Of a stretch of DNA of 7,190 bases, positions 1 to 5,556 are shown in pieces. This DNA is from Halovenus sp. (lineage in GTDB: Archaea > Halobacteriota > Halobacteria > Halobacteriales > Haloarculaceae): positions 1-7,190 of the forward strand of contig JAQCNR010000275.1 of assembly GCA_028274925.1 (NCBI GenBank). The letters are read 5' to 3'. The notes under the pieces are model-generated. The model was not told the DNA's origin, did not search any database, and saw nothing but the letters and a program-made list of their open reading frames with translations. A program made the position numbers and the translations under genes. Numbering within the stretch: the stretch's first letter is position 1; every line of letters starts with the position of its first letter.

Positions 1-218
1 GCCCGACCATGCACACCGTGCAGCGCGTAGCTGTGCATGTAGGTCCCAATCTTGCCCGAGCAGCCAATCCCGGCGACGATGAAGGTATCGTCGGGGCTGT
101 TGCCCGTCTCGGCAAGGGCTTTCATCATGCCGTTCATAGTGCCGAAGTCGCCACAGCCCGGACACCACGTCGGCTGTTTATCCGACTTGAAGTCGACGAA
201 ACTTACCTCGGAGCTCAT
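1..218 (-). CDS. korB: 2-oxoacid:ferredoxin oxidoreductase beta subunit, N-terminal part (left edge)
   Basis: The beta subunit binds thiamine diphosphate and a [4Fe-4S] cluster. With the alpha subunit it oxidatively decarboxylates a 2-oxoacid (2-oxoglutarate if this is Kor) with coenzyme A and ferredoxin in the cytoplasm. Only about 72 residues are visible, beginning MSSEVSFVDFKSDKQPTWCP. The hallmark WCPGCG motif at about residues 18-23 supplies cluster cysteines. It is followed by a GIGCSGKIG stretch (about residues 49-57) with another conserved cysteine, as in the TPP-binding domain of this family. The ATG (218-216) overlaps the alpha-subunit TGA (217-215) as ATGA, so the two subunits are very likely translationally coupled in one operon. 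The C-terminal part, including most of the TPP-binding region, lies outside the window. Family membership is secure. 2-oxoglutarate rather than pyruvate as substrate is inferred mainly from the partner subunit. Confidence 0.93.
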   Translation of the reverse strand, partial: MSSEVSFVDFKSDKQPTWCPGCGDFGTMNGMMKALAETGNSPDDTFIVAGIGCSGKIGTYMHSYALHGVHGR

Positions 219-1978
219 TGTTCCACCTCCGCCTGTGGGCTGACGGTAGCCTTGATATCTTCTGCGAGTTCGTCCGCCTTGAAGCGGATTCCGTTGTACT
301 TGTTGACCCGCTCGACCCGTTCGAGCACATCGTGTTCGACGACATCGGCGAACTGGCCGGTCGCGTTACACTCGACGACGATTGTCGTCTCGGCGTCTTC
401 GATTGCTGTTTCGAGGTCAGGTCGCGGGAACAGATACGGAACGGAGAGCAAGCGAACGTCGACGCCATCCGCTTCGAGGAATTCGAGTGCCTCCCGCAGT
501 GCGCCCTCGTTCGACCCCCACGAAATCACGAGTGTATCCGCGTCGGGGTCACCGAACTCGCGGGGTTCCCAGTCTTCCTCCTCGCGGGCAGTCTGGACCT
601 TCCGTTCGCGCTTGTCGACCTGCTTGATACGAACGTCCGTATCCTCGGTTCGCCGGCCCAGCGAGTCGTGTTCCAGCCCGGTCGTCATGTGAGCACCCTG
701 GGTGTTCCCGGGGAACGTTCGGGGGCTGATCCCGTCGGCGGTCGGGAAGTGTGGCTGGAACTGCCCTTTTTCGTTCTGCCAGGTGTCAATATCATTTTCG
801 TCGACGACCTTTCCGCGGTCGATTTCGACCTCGTCCATGTCGAAGGCTTCCGGCGGGAACGTCTGCTCGGTCACTGCCAGCGAGAGGTCAGAGACGAGGA
901 ACACCGGTGTCTGGTACTTCTCGGCGAGATTGAAGGCCTCGACGGTCTTCCAGAAACACTCAGAAACGGTCGTTGGGCCGACGACGAAGCGTGGAATCTC
1001 GCCGTGGCCGCCGTACAGCAGCATATTCAGGTCGCCCTGCTCCTGTTTGGTCGGCATCCCCGTCGAGGGACCCGAGCGCATCACGTCACAGATAACGAGC
1101 GGCGTTTCGGTGGTCGCAACCAGCCCGAAGGTTTCGGTCATCAGGTCGATTCCCGGGCCAGAGGTGGCGGTCATCGACCGTGCACCGGCGCGTGCCGCAC
1201 CCAGTGCCATGTTGATTGCCGAGAGTTCGTCCTCGGCCTGGACGACTTTCCCGCCGAACTGGTCGATTCGTCCGGTTAGATACTCCATCACGTCCGTCGC
1301 CGGCGTGATGGGGTAGCCAGAGTAGAACTTACAGCCAGCAGCGATAGCGCCCATCCCGATGGCCTCGTCACCGTTCAGGAGGACGTAATCGTTGTCCGTC
1401 GTTTCGAGGTCGTAATCGAACTCGTGGTCGTAGTTCTCTTGGACATACTCCTGACCAAGTCGAGCCGACTTCTTGTTGTTCTCGACGATTGCCGTCCCCT
1501 TGTCGGAGAATCGTTTTTCCAGTGACGCGTCCAGATTTTCGATTGGGAACTGCGAAACTTCACAAGCGGCCCCCAGCGCAACGATATTGGCCATGATTGC
1601 ACCGCCAGCCTCCTCGGCGAGGCGTTTCAGTGGTACGTCGAGGCCAACCATCCCTTCGGGAATCTCGACGTCCTGCATCGAAGTTCGTTCCCCGTCGTAG
1701 ATGATAACACTCCCCTCGTGGAGTTCGTCGGTGTTTTCGTCGATCGTCCGCTCAGTGAGCGCAATGAGAATATCGAGCCGATCGACAACACTCTCGACGC
1801 GGTCGACAGAGGTCCGTACCTTATAGGCGGTGTAGCCGCCACGAATTCGTGAAGCGAAGTCCTTCGAGGTGAAGACGTGTCTGCCCGCCCGCGAGAGCGC
1901 CTGTGCGAAAATTTTCCCTGTTGAATCAATCCCATCGCCGGCTTCGCCGCCGATGGCCCAGTTCAGGTCCTCGGGCAT
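215..1978 (-). CDS. korA: 2-oxoacid:ferredoxin oxidoreductase alpha subunit with fused gamma domain, probably KorA
   Basis: Large subunit of the coenzyme A-acylating 2-oxoacid:ferredoxin oxidoreductase, probably the 2-oxoglutarate enzyme of the haloarchaeal TCA cycle. The protein is 587 residues. Residues 1 to about 180 form the fused gamma domain, starting with the Gly-rich GGEAGDGIDSTGK segment and containing SRIRGGYTAYKVR. About 190-430 is the pyrimidine-binding domain, with the diagnostic YPITP motif at 222-226 and TSGPG at 272-276. About 480-560 is the transketolase C-terminal-like domain. I chose ATG at 1978 because the conserved gamma domain begins directly after it and a TATA-like element lies 27-35 nt upstream. 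The frame stays open to 2059, but the extra 27 residues resemble no family N-terminus. The beta gene follows with a 4-nt ATGA overlap. The 587-residue length matches what I recall for Halobacterium KorA, while PorA is longer and begins differently. Pyruvate or another 2-oxoacid as substrate cannot be excluded from sequence alone. Confidence 0.93.
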   Translation of the reverse strand: MPEDLNWAIGGEAGDGIDSTGKIFAQALSRAGRHVFTSKDFASRIRGGYTAYKVRTSVDRVESVVDRLDILIALTERTIDENTDELHEGSVIIYDGERTSMQDVEIPEGMVGLDVPLKRLAEEAGGAIMANIVALGAACEVSQFPIENLDASLEKRFSDKGTAIVENNKKSARLGQEYVQENYDHEFDYDLETTDNDYVLLNGDEAIGMGAIAAGCKFYSGYPITPATDVMEYLTGRIDQFGGKVVQAEDELSAINMALGAARAGARSMTATSGPGIDLMTETFGLVATTETPLVICDVMRSGPSTGMPTKQEQGDLNMLLYGGHGEIPRFVVGPTTVSECFWKTVEAFNLAEKYQTPVFLVSDLSLAVTEQTFPPEAFDMDEVEIDRGKVVDENDIDTWQNEKGQFQPHFPTADGISPRTFPGNTQGAHMTTGLEHDSLGRRTEDTDVRIKQVDKRERKVQTAREEEDWEPREFGDPDADTLVISWGSNEGALREALEFLEADGVDVRLLSVPYLFPRPDLETAIEDAETTIVVECNATGQFADVVEHDVLERVERVNKYNGIRFKADELAEDIKATVSPQAEVEQ

Positions 1979-2004
1979 GCTAGCTGAGGGTACAAAGGGC
2001 CAGT

Positions 2005-2013
2005 GCAAAAGCC
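2005..2013 (-). promoter_or_regulatory. Candidate TATA element for the korAB operon
   Basis: On the minus strand GGCTTTTGC lies 27-35 nt upstream of the alpha-subunit ATG. That is the spacing expected for a leaderless archaeal transcript starting at or near the start codon. No Shine-Dalgarno sequence precedes the ATG. The box is a weak match to the haloarchaeal TATA consensus, so the assignment rests mostly on spacing. Confidence 0.4.
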
Positions 2014-2034
2014 TTCTGCAATCCCGTGAACCGA

Positions 2035-2062
2035 CCGCTGTTAGCGGCAAAAAGATCAAAAA
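2035..2062 (-). terminator. T-rich candidate transcription terminator after the methyltransferase gene
   Basis: Read on the minus strand, two T5 runs separated by a short GATC-type spacer (2049-2062) lie about 140-150 nt beyond the methyltransferase stop. They are followed by a perfect 5-bp inverted repeat with a 3-nt loop (CCGCT/AGCGG, 2035-2047). Archaeal RNA polymerase commonly terminates at T-rich tracts. The site would separate the methyltransferase transcript from korAB, which starts just downstream. It is also AT-rich enough to be an upstream promoter element. Confidence 0.35.
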
Positions 2063-2200
2063 TTGAGAGGTTCACTCTGGAGAGGAACACAATTGCTCAC
2101 TAATATTCGTGACGGATAAGCCGAGTGGGAATTGTCGAACTGAGTGAGTCGCAGCTACTGCCGACTGTCCAGGCTCGATTCGCCGAACTGCTCGGAGTCG

Positions 2201-2905
2201 TCAGAGTCGAGCGTCCCAATACGAGACGGAGGCCAATCGGTCACCCAGTGGGAGCGAACGAATCGAGCCATCGAGCCACCGTACTGTCGATGCGACTCGG
2301 TTGGGAAGTTCTCGGTAGAGGCCGTACGGGAAAATCCAGTCGTGTTCGGCCGCAACGAGTTCGAGGTCGGTCGCCTCGAGCAGGGAGTGGACCTCACTGC
2401 CCGAGTACAACCGCGACCCCATCGGCAGTGCCCAGTTGTACAGCGACCGCGTCGAGTAGCGGTTGAACGTATCGAAGAATATCTGGTCCTTGGAGACCCG
2501 ACACATCTCCTGCAAGAACTCCTCTGGTGTATCCGCGAGGTGGAAAAACCGCATCGCAAAGACAACATCGAAGTGGTCGTCGGGAAACGGCAGACGGCCG
2601 GCGTCGCCGCGCATATACTCCAGATGGTCGGCAACGCCCGCTGACTGGGCGCGCTCCCGGCCTTGCTGGAGCATCGGCCCCGAGATGTCGAGTCCGATGA
2701 TGTCTGCGCCGCGCTCGGCCAGCATCGCGGTAAACCGGCCAGTTCCGCAGGCAATTTCGAGGATCTGTTTGTCCTCGACTGGGCCCACAGCGTTCAGTAC
2801 CGCCTGTTTCTCCCGCCGGTCGATAAGTCGCCCACCCTGTGAGAATCGCTTCTCGTCGTACTCTTCGGCGACATCATCGGCCTGGTACCACTCCTGTCCT
2901 TTCAC
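2201..2905 (-). CDS. Class I SAM-dependent methyltransferase
   Basis: Predicted cytoplasmic methyltransferase of 234 residues with the Rossmann-like SAM-binding fold (Methyltransf_11/25 type). Motif I is ILEIACGTGRF at residues 48-58. The acidic residue that binds the SAM ribose is D73 in GLDIS. A GDAGRLPFPDDHFDVV stretch at 100-115 corresponds to motifs II and III and is typical of UbiE/type 11 enzymes. The C-terminal half has no motif that reveals the substrate. I chose the GTG at 2905 because the family-like N-terminus begins VKGQEWYQADDVAEEYD and a good TATA box lies 25-33 nt upstream. A longer ATG start at 3112 would add 69 basic and Cys/Trp-containing residues and place that promoter inside the gene. 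It is a monocistron by spacing, oriented with korAB but separated by 222 bp, and divergent from the regulator at 3175. The target (lipid, quinone or small molecule) is unknown. Confidence 0.85.
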   Translation of the reverse strand: MKGQEWYQADDVAEEYDEKRFSQGGRLIDRREKQAVLNAVGPVEDKQILEIACGTGRFTAMLAERGADIIGLDISGPMLQQGRERAQSAGVADHLEYMRGDAGRLPFPDDHFDVVFAMRFFHLADTPEEFLQEMCRVSKDQIFFDTFNRYSTRSLYNWALPMGSRLYSGSEVHSLLEATDLELVAAEHDWIFPYGLYRELPNRVASTVRWLDGSIRSLPLGDRLASVSYWDARL

Positions 2906-2929
2906 GCTACCGGGAATTTTCTCCCCGAG

Positions 2930-2938
2930 TATTAAAAT
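2930..2938 (-). promoter_or_regulatory. TATA box of the methyltransferase gene
   Basis: ATTTTAATA on the minus strand lies 25-33 nt upstream of the GTG start, a good match in sequence and spacing to leaderless haloarchaeal promoters. It is the main argument for the GTG start at 2905. Confidence 0.65.
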
Positions 2939-3139
2939 GATACTGAAACGGAGCCGGCATTCTCGGTTGCTCTCCTGCACGTCGAGACGACTGGGCCATC
3001 TCTGGACAGGACCAGTAAGGAATATGTGAGATAACTGGGCAAACCGCCGAACGCAGGCCAGAGAGACACATAAGCGAACTTTGTATAAGGGCCACCTGCA
3101 GGGATTAAACACCCCCTATCCGTTTGATGTGAATATAGC
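2939..3139. other. Divergent intergenic region without a convincing gene
   Basis: This is the central part of the 269-bp gap between the divergent methyltransferase and small-regulator genes. It has one further TATA-like string (TTTGTATAAGG on the plus strand, 3080-3090; CCTTATACAA on the minus strand). On the plus strand no usable start codon follows: the ATG at 3127 meets TGA at once. On the minus strand the only frames are short, Cys-rich and not acidic. I see no supported gene here. A non-coding transcript or regulator-binding sites are possible. Confidence 0.5.
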
Positions 3140-3152
3140 AAACGTTTACAAG
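3140..3152 (+). promoter_or_regulatory. TATA box with overlapping palindrome, upstream of the small winged-helix gene
   Basis: TTTACA (3145-3150) lies 25-30 nt before the ATG at 3175, the spacing of a leaderless haloarchaeal promoter. The perfect 8-bp palindrome AAACGTTT (3140-3147) overlaps its upstream half. A protein bound there would compete with TBP/TFB, so the palindrome is a candidate operator, perhaps for autoregulation by the regulator encoded directly downstream. The TATA assignment is fairly safe; the operator role is inference. Confidence 0.55.
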
Positions 3153-3174
3153 TCTAATCAAGAATAGCCTGTAT

Positions 3175-3456
3175 ATGAGCACGATTGTCGAAGATCCGGG
3201 CAAACCACGACAGACTCTTTCAGAAGAAGAGTACCGCGAGCGACTGCGCGAACTTCCACCGAGCGCAAAACTCGTCGCAAAGATTCTCGAAACTGACGGA
3301 CCGCTCTCGCAAGGCCAACTTGCCGAGGAATCGCTGCTACCGGACCGGACAGTGCGATACGCGCTGAATCGACTCGAAGACGCCGGACTCGTCGAGTCAC
3401 GCTACAGCGTCCAAGACGCCCGGAAACAGGTCTACTCGCTGACCGAACGCAGTTGA
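3175..3456 (+). CDS. Small winged helix-turn-helix transcriptional regulator (MarR/TrmB-like)
   Basis: A 93-residue acidic protein that is almost all DNA-binding domain. A charged N-terminal helix (about residues 16-26, EEEYRERLREL) precedes a winged helix from about 30 to 90. The positioning helices are in LSQGQLAEESLLP (44-56), the recognition helix in DRTVRYALNRLEDAGLVES (57-75), and the wing ends in DARKQVYSL. This pattern is common to MarR- and TrmB-type archaeal regulators. There is no ligand-binding domain, so it probably acts as a dimer responding through an unknown partner or by abundance. The start is supported by the TATA box 25-30 nt upstream. The metallo-hydrolase gene follows 40 bp downstream in the same direction and may be co-transcribed and regulated by it. 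Its targets cannot be told from sequence. Confidence 0.85.
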   Translation: MSTIVEDPGKPRQTLSEEEYRERLRELPPSAKLVAKILETDGPLSQGQLAEESLLPDRTVRYALNRLEDAGLVESRYSVQDARKQVYSLTERS

Positions 3457-3474
3457 ACCCAAAGAGATAGGCAA

Positions 3475-3493
3475 CTGGCCGCCGAGCGGCCAG
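3475..3493 (+). promoter_or_regulatory. Perfect 8-bp hairpin just before the metallo-hydrolase start codon
   Basis: CTGGCCGC and GCGGCCAG form a perfect inverted repeat around a CGA loop. It ends three bases before the ATG at 3497, inside a 40-bp gap with no Shine-Dalgarno sequence. In RNA it would be a very stable GC-rich stem at the ribosome entry point. As DNA it could be an operator. The inverted repeat is directly visible; its function is unknown. Confidence 0.5.
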
Positions 3494-3496
3494 ACA

Positions 3497-4246
3497 ATGG
3501 TTGAGCGATTTTCTCTCGCTGTCGAGACACGCGCGCCCACCGGCGCAACGAACGCCTACGTTCACGATGGCGTCGTGATTGACCCTGCTGCCCGCAGTGC
3601 AGACCTCGACGAACTGATGGATGACCTCGAACACGTTCTCGTAACGCACCACCACCCAGACCACGTCGGCGCGGTTGCAGACTATGCGACGGACGCAGAC
3701 CTGACGGTGTGGGCAAAATACGGTCGAGTCGCCGCGTTTGAGGCTGCGACTGGGATTGCACCGGACCGGGCGTTCAAACCCGGTGACCAGATTACGGAGT
3801 CAGTCGTCGCGATGGACACGCCGGGCCACGCGGCCGAACACACGGCCTTCGTCGCGCCAGATGGACTCATCAGCGGTGACCTCGCCGTCGCGGCAGGTAG
3901 TGTCGTCGTCGGCGCACCCGAGGGAGATATGCGGGCCTATCTGAGTTCACTCCGGCGGGTCCACGCGTCCAACCCTGACCGTCTCTACCCCGGCCACGGC
4001 CCGGTCATCGAAGAGCCACGAGCGACCTGTCAGCGACTCATCGAGCACCGACTCGACCGCGAGGAGGCTGTCGAAGCGGCAATCGACGGCGGGGCTGAAA
4101 CGCTCGACGAAGTCGTCGAGGCAGTCTACGACAAAGACATCTCGTCAGTCTACGACCTCGCGCGGGCGACGGTACTCGCACACATCGAGAAGTTGGTCGT
4201 CGAGGGGCGAGTGAGCTTCGACGGCGAGCGCGCACGACCAGCCTGA
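3497..4246 (+). CDS. MBL-fold metallo-hydrolase with C-terminal winged helix (LACTB2-like)
   Basis: Predicted soluble zinc hydrolase of 249 residues. The metallo-beta-lactamase domain covers about 1-175. Its zinc ligands are all present: HHHPDH at 51-56 (H51, H53, D55, H56), H111 in DTPGHAAEH, D128 in ISGD, and H167 in YPGHGPV. The stretch GATNAYVHDGVVIDP (16-30) is the usual first strand pair. Residues about 185-245 (DREEAVEAAIDGGAETLDEV to EKLVVEGRVSF) form a winged helix like that at the end of LACTB2-type proteins. Human LACTB2 is a mitochondrial endoribonuclease, so RNA is one possible substrate. Glyoxalase II-like thioesters are another. The active site itself is intact. The gene sits 40 bp behind the small regulator, with a strong hairpin in the gap and no clear promoter of its own, so read-through from 3175 is likely. 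Confidence 0.88.
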   Translation: MVERFSLAVETRAPTGATNAYVHDGVVIDPAARSADLDELMDDLEHVLVTHHHPDHVGAVADYATDADLTVWAKYGRVAAFEAATGIAPDRAFKPGDQITESVVAMDTPGHAAEHTAFVAPDGLISGDLAVAAGSVVVGAPEGDMRAYLSSLRRVHASNPDRLYPGHGPVIEEPRATCQRLIEHRLDREEAVEAAIDGGAETLDEVVEAVYDKDISSVYDLARATVLAHIEKLVVEGRVSFDGERARPA

Positions 4247-4253
4247 CCGGAGC

Positions 4254-4264
4254 GGAGGTGTTTT
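4254..4264 (+). promoter_or_regulatory. Purine-rich Shine-Dalgarno-like and T-rich stretch before the YkgJ-type gene
   Basis: GGAGGTG at 4254-4260 resembles a ribosome binding site but is 23 nt from the ATG at 4284, 29 nt from that at 4290 and only 2 nt from a TTG at 4263, so it serves none of them well. The adjoining TTTT (4261-4264) is centred about 27 nt upstream of the ATG at 4290, where a leaderless TATA box would sit. It may also end hydrolase transcripts. Confidence 0.3.
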
Positions 4265-4289
4265 GCGGGCCTGTTTCTTACTGATGGGT

Positions 4290-4970
4290 ATGCGTTCACT
4301 CGAAGCCGAACTGTCCGAGGCCCGGTCACTGTCAATCTCGGAACTGGCCAACGCCATCGAATCGATTGGCTTCGAGTGTACCCGCTGTGGTGGCTGTTGT
4401 ACCGCCGCCGAGCGCGAGGATGGCACCAGCGAGGACCACACTGCAACGGTGTTCCCCGACGAAATCCGGGAGATTCAGCGCAGCGAGGAGTACGACTGGC
4501 GCGATGTTGCCAGACCGATGCCGTATGGCCTCAGCGACGGTGCGGACGGCCCGGAAGGAGAAACCTTCGAGTGGGCGCTGCAGACCGACTCCTGTGGTGA
4601 CTGTGCCTTCTACGACGACGGCGAGGGAGGCGGCGACGGGTCCTGTTCGGTCTACGGCGACCGGCCGTTGCTCTGTAAAACGTATCCCTTCAGTGTCGCG
4701 CTGGGCGGGACGAGCCAACCCATGGGTGAGGCAGTCGACGAGGAAGGGATGGTTCGCGCACACGAGTGCGAGGGACTCGGCCGAGACATCTCACGAGAAG
4801 ACGCCGAAGAACTGGCTGAAGCGCTCAAAGAGCGAGCGGTTCGGGAGCTGGAAGAAGCGATTGCAGTCCGTGAGGAGTACGCGCCCGTTGCAGTCGAGTC
4901 GGGTGACGTTGTCGTCCACGACTCGGAGGGAGCCAAGCGGCCGGACGGGACTGCCTACTCAGAGGAATGA
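4290..4970 (+). CDS. YkgJ-family cysteine-cluster protein
   Basis: A 226-residue protein of the YkgJ/UPF0153 cysteine-cluster family, thought to bind zinc or an iron-sulfur cluster. Molecular function is not established for the family. Nine cysteines are seen: the CTRCGGCC cluster (C30, C33, C36, C37), CGDC (C102, C105), C119 in DGSCSVYGDRP, C129 in LLCKTYPF, and C160. The order CxxCGxCC, then YGDRPLLCKTYPF, then a late Cys is the family signature. Residues about 165-226 are an acidic, mostly helical tail rich in Glu and Ala, beyond the usual core. Start choice is uncertain: ATG at 4290 (MRSLEAEL) is preferred because a T-rich box lies about 27 nt upstream, while ATG at 4284 adds only two residues and TTG at 4263 adds nine. 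The upstream hydrolase ends 43 nt earlier on the same strand, so a shared transcript is possible. Confidence 0.87.
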   Translation: MRSLEAELSEARSLSISELANAIESIGFECTRCGGCCTAAEREDGTSEDHTATVFPDEIREIQRSEEYDWRDVARPMPYGLSDGADGPEGETFEWALQTDSCGDCAFYDDGEGGGDGSCSVYGDRPLLCKTYPFSVALGGTSQPMGEAVDEEGMVRAHECEGLGRDISREDAEELAEALKERAVRELEEAIAVREEYAPVAVESGDVVVHDSEGAKRPDGTAYSEE

Positions 4971-4983
4971 GCCGACCCTCCGA

Positions 4984-5024
4984 TAGATATTTTGAACAGG
5001 ACTCCGTTTCACTGATACGGAGGT
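4984..5024 (+). promoter_or_regulatory. TATA box and Shine-Dalgarno of the TRAM gene
   Basis: AGATATTTTGAAC (4984-4996) is a good TATA-like box. A start of transcription about 25 nt later, near 5012-5018, would give a leader of roughly 15-20 nt. That leader holds GGAGGT (5019-5024), a strong match to the 16S anti-Shine-Dalgarno, 9 nt before the TTG at 5034. A leadered, Shine-Dalgarno-led gene is the minority type in haloarchaea. This site is what decides the non-ATG start. Confidence 0.6.
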
Positions 5025-5033
5025 CTACTACCT

Positions 5034-5423
5034 TTGGAAATCTCGAATAAGCTACTTTGTCTGTTCAGTGCTGCTGTTTCGGAACGTGAAGGAAGCCATG
5101 TTGTCGAAATCCCACGCCGAGAGATCGAGACGGGCGCTGTCGAACCCGGCGAGACGTACCGCGTGGCGCTGATTTCGGCCGACGAGGAGGAACCAACTGA
5201 CACCGAACAGCCCGCTCCTGACGAGCCACAGCCCCCGGTCGAGCCCGGCGAAATGCGCTACGTCGAAATCGAAGACATCGGCAAACAGGGCGACGGCATC
5301 GCACGCGTCGAACGCGGCTACGTCATCATCGTCCCGGACACCGACATCGGCGAGCGTGTCAAAATCGAAGTGACCGAAGTGAAGTCGAATTTTGCCGTCG
5401 GCGAAACCATCGCTGACGACTGA
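5034..5423 (+). CDS. TRAM-domain protein, TTG start
   Basis: A 129-residue acidic protein. Residues about 70-127 form a TRAM domain, a small beta-barrel with nucleic acid-binding character found at the ends of TrmA/MiaB-type RNA-modifying enzymes and as stand-alone proteins in archaea. The visible pattern is RYVEIEDIGKQGDGIARVERGYVIIVPDTDIGERVKIEVTEV, with the conserved G-K-GDGIA and VPD-GE-V segments. Residues 1-48 (MEISNKLLCLF to YRVALIS) form a separate small N-terminal region that I recall as common in haloarchaeal TRAM proteins. A Pro/Glu-rich linker at about 51-69 joins the two. The TTG start is chosen because GGAGGT sits 9 nt upstream and because the conserved-looking N-terminus begins exactly there. 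The next ATG is not until residue 74, inside the protein. An RNA-binding or RNA-chaperone role, comparable to cold-shock proteins, is plausible but inferred. Confidence 0.87.
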   Translation: MEISNKLLCLFSAAVSEREGSHVVEIPRREIETGAVEPGETYRVALISADEEEPTDTEQPAPDEPQPPVEPGEMRYVEIEDIGKQGDGIARVERGYVIIVPDTDIGERVKIEVTEVKSNFAVGETIADD

Positions 5424-5527
5424 GCGTTAGCGAGCCGTACCACTACCCGGTGACCCAGCAGTCCTGACCGAGTAAGACGAGACAAAACCGCAGGAAAGCA
5501 CGGCATTAACCGATCGTACCAAACGGG

Positions 5528-5536
5528 CTATACGTG
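5528..5536 (+). promoter_or_regulatory. TATA-like box of the 82-residue gene
   Basis: CTATACGTG lies 21-29 nt upstream of the ATG at 5557, with no Shine-Dalgarno sequence, as expected for a leaderless transcript. The rest of the 133-bp gap from 5424 shows no T-run terminator and no further gene. Confidence 0.45.
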
Positions 5537-5556
5537 GTGCAGTCGTAACTGTAACC

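Noticed and set aside
218..1279. Long open frame of 353 codons on the plus strand
   Set aside because: It lies antisense within the alpha-subunit gene, which has clear family motifs throughout. Long antisense frames are expected opposite GC-rich coding sequence.
1979..2059. 27-residue N-terminal extension of the alpha subunit
   Set aside because: The conserved gamma domain starts at the ATG at 1978, and the extension has no family resemblance and overlaps the candidate promoter.
2144..3029. Plus-strand frames opposite the methyltransferase gene
   Set aside because: They mirror a gene with an intact SAM-binding motif; their products are Ser/Arg-rich with no recognisable domain and no acidic bias.
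2907..3095. Short minus-strand frame upstream of the methyltransferase, ending just before its start
   Set aside because: The product is Cys/Trp-containing and not acidic, the candidate starts are poorly placed relative to any TATA box, and it overlaps the methyltransferase promoter.
2906..3112. 69-residue N-terminal extension of the methyltransferase to an ATG at 3112
   Set aside because: The extension is basic and hydrophobic, unlike a haloarchaeal protein, and contains the good TATA box at 2930-2938 that fits a leaderless start at GTG 2905.
3158..3761. Minus-strand frames across the small regulator and the start of the hydrolase
   Set aside because: Two real plus-strand genes with clear domains cover this stretch; the antisense products are Arg/Ser-rich shadows.
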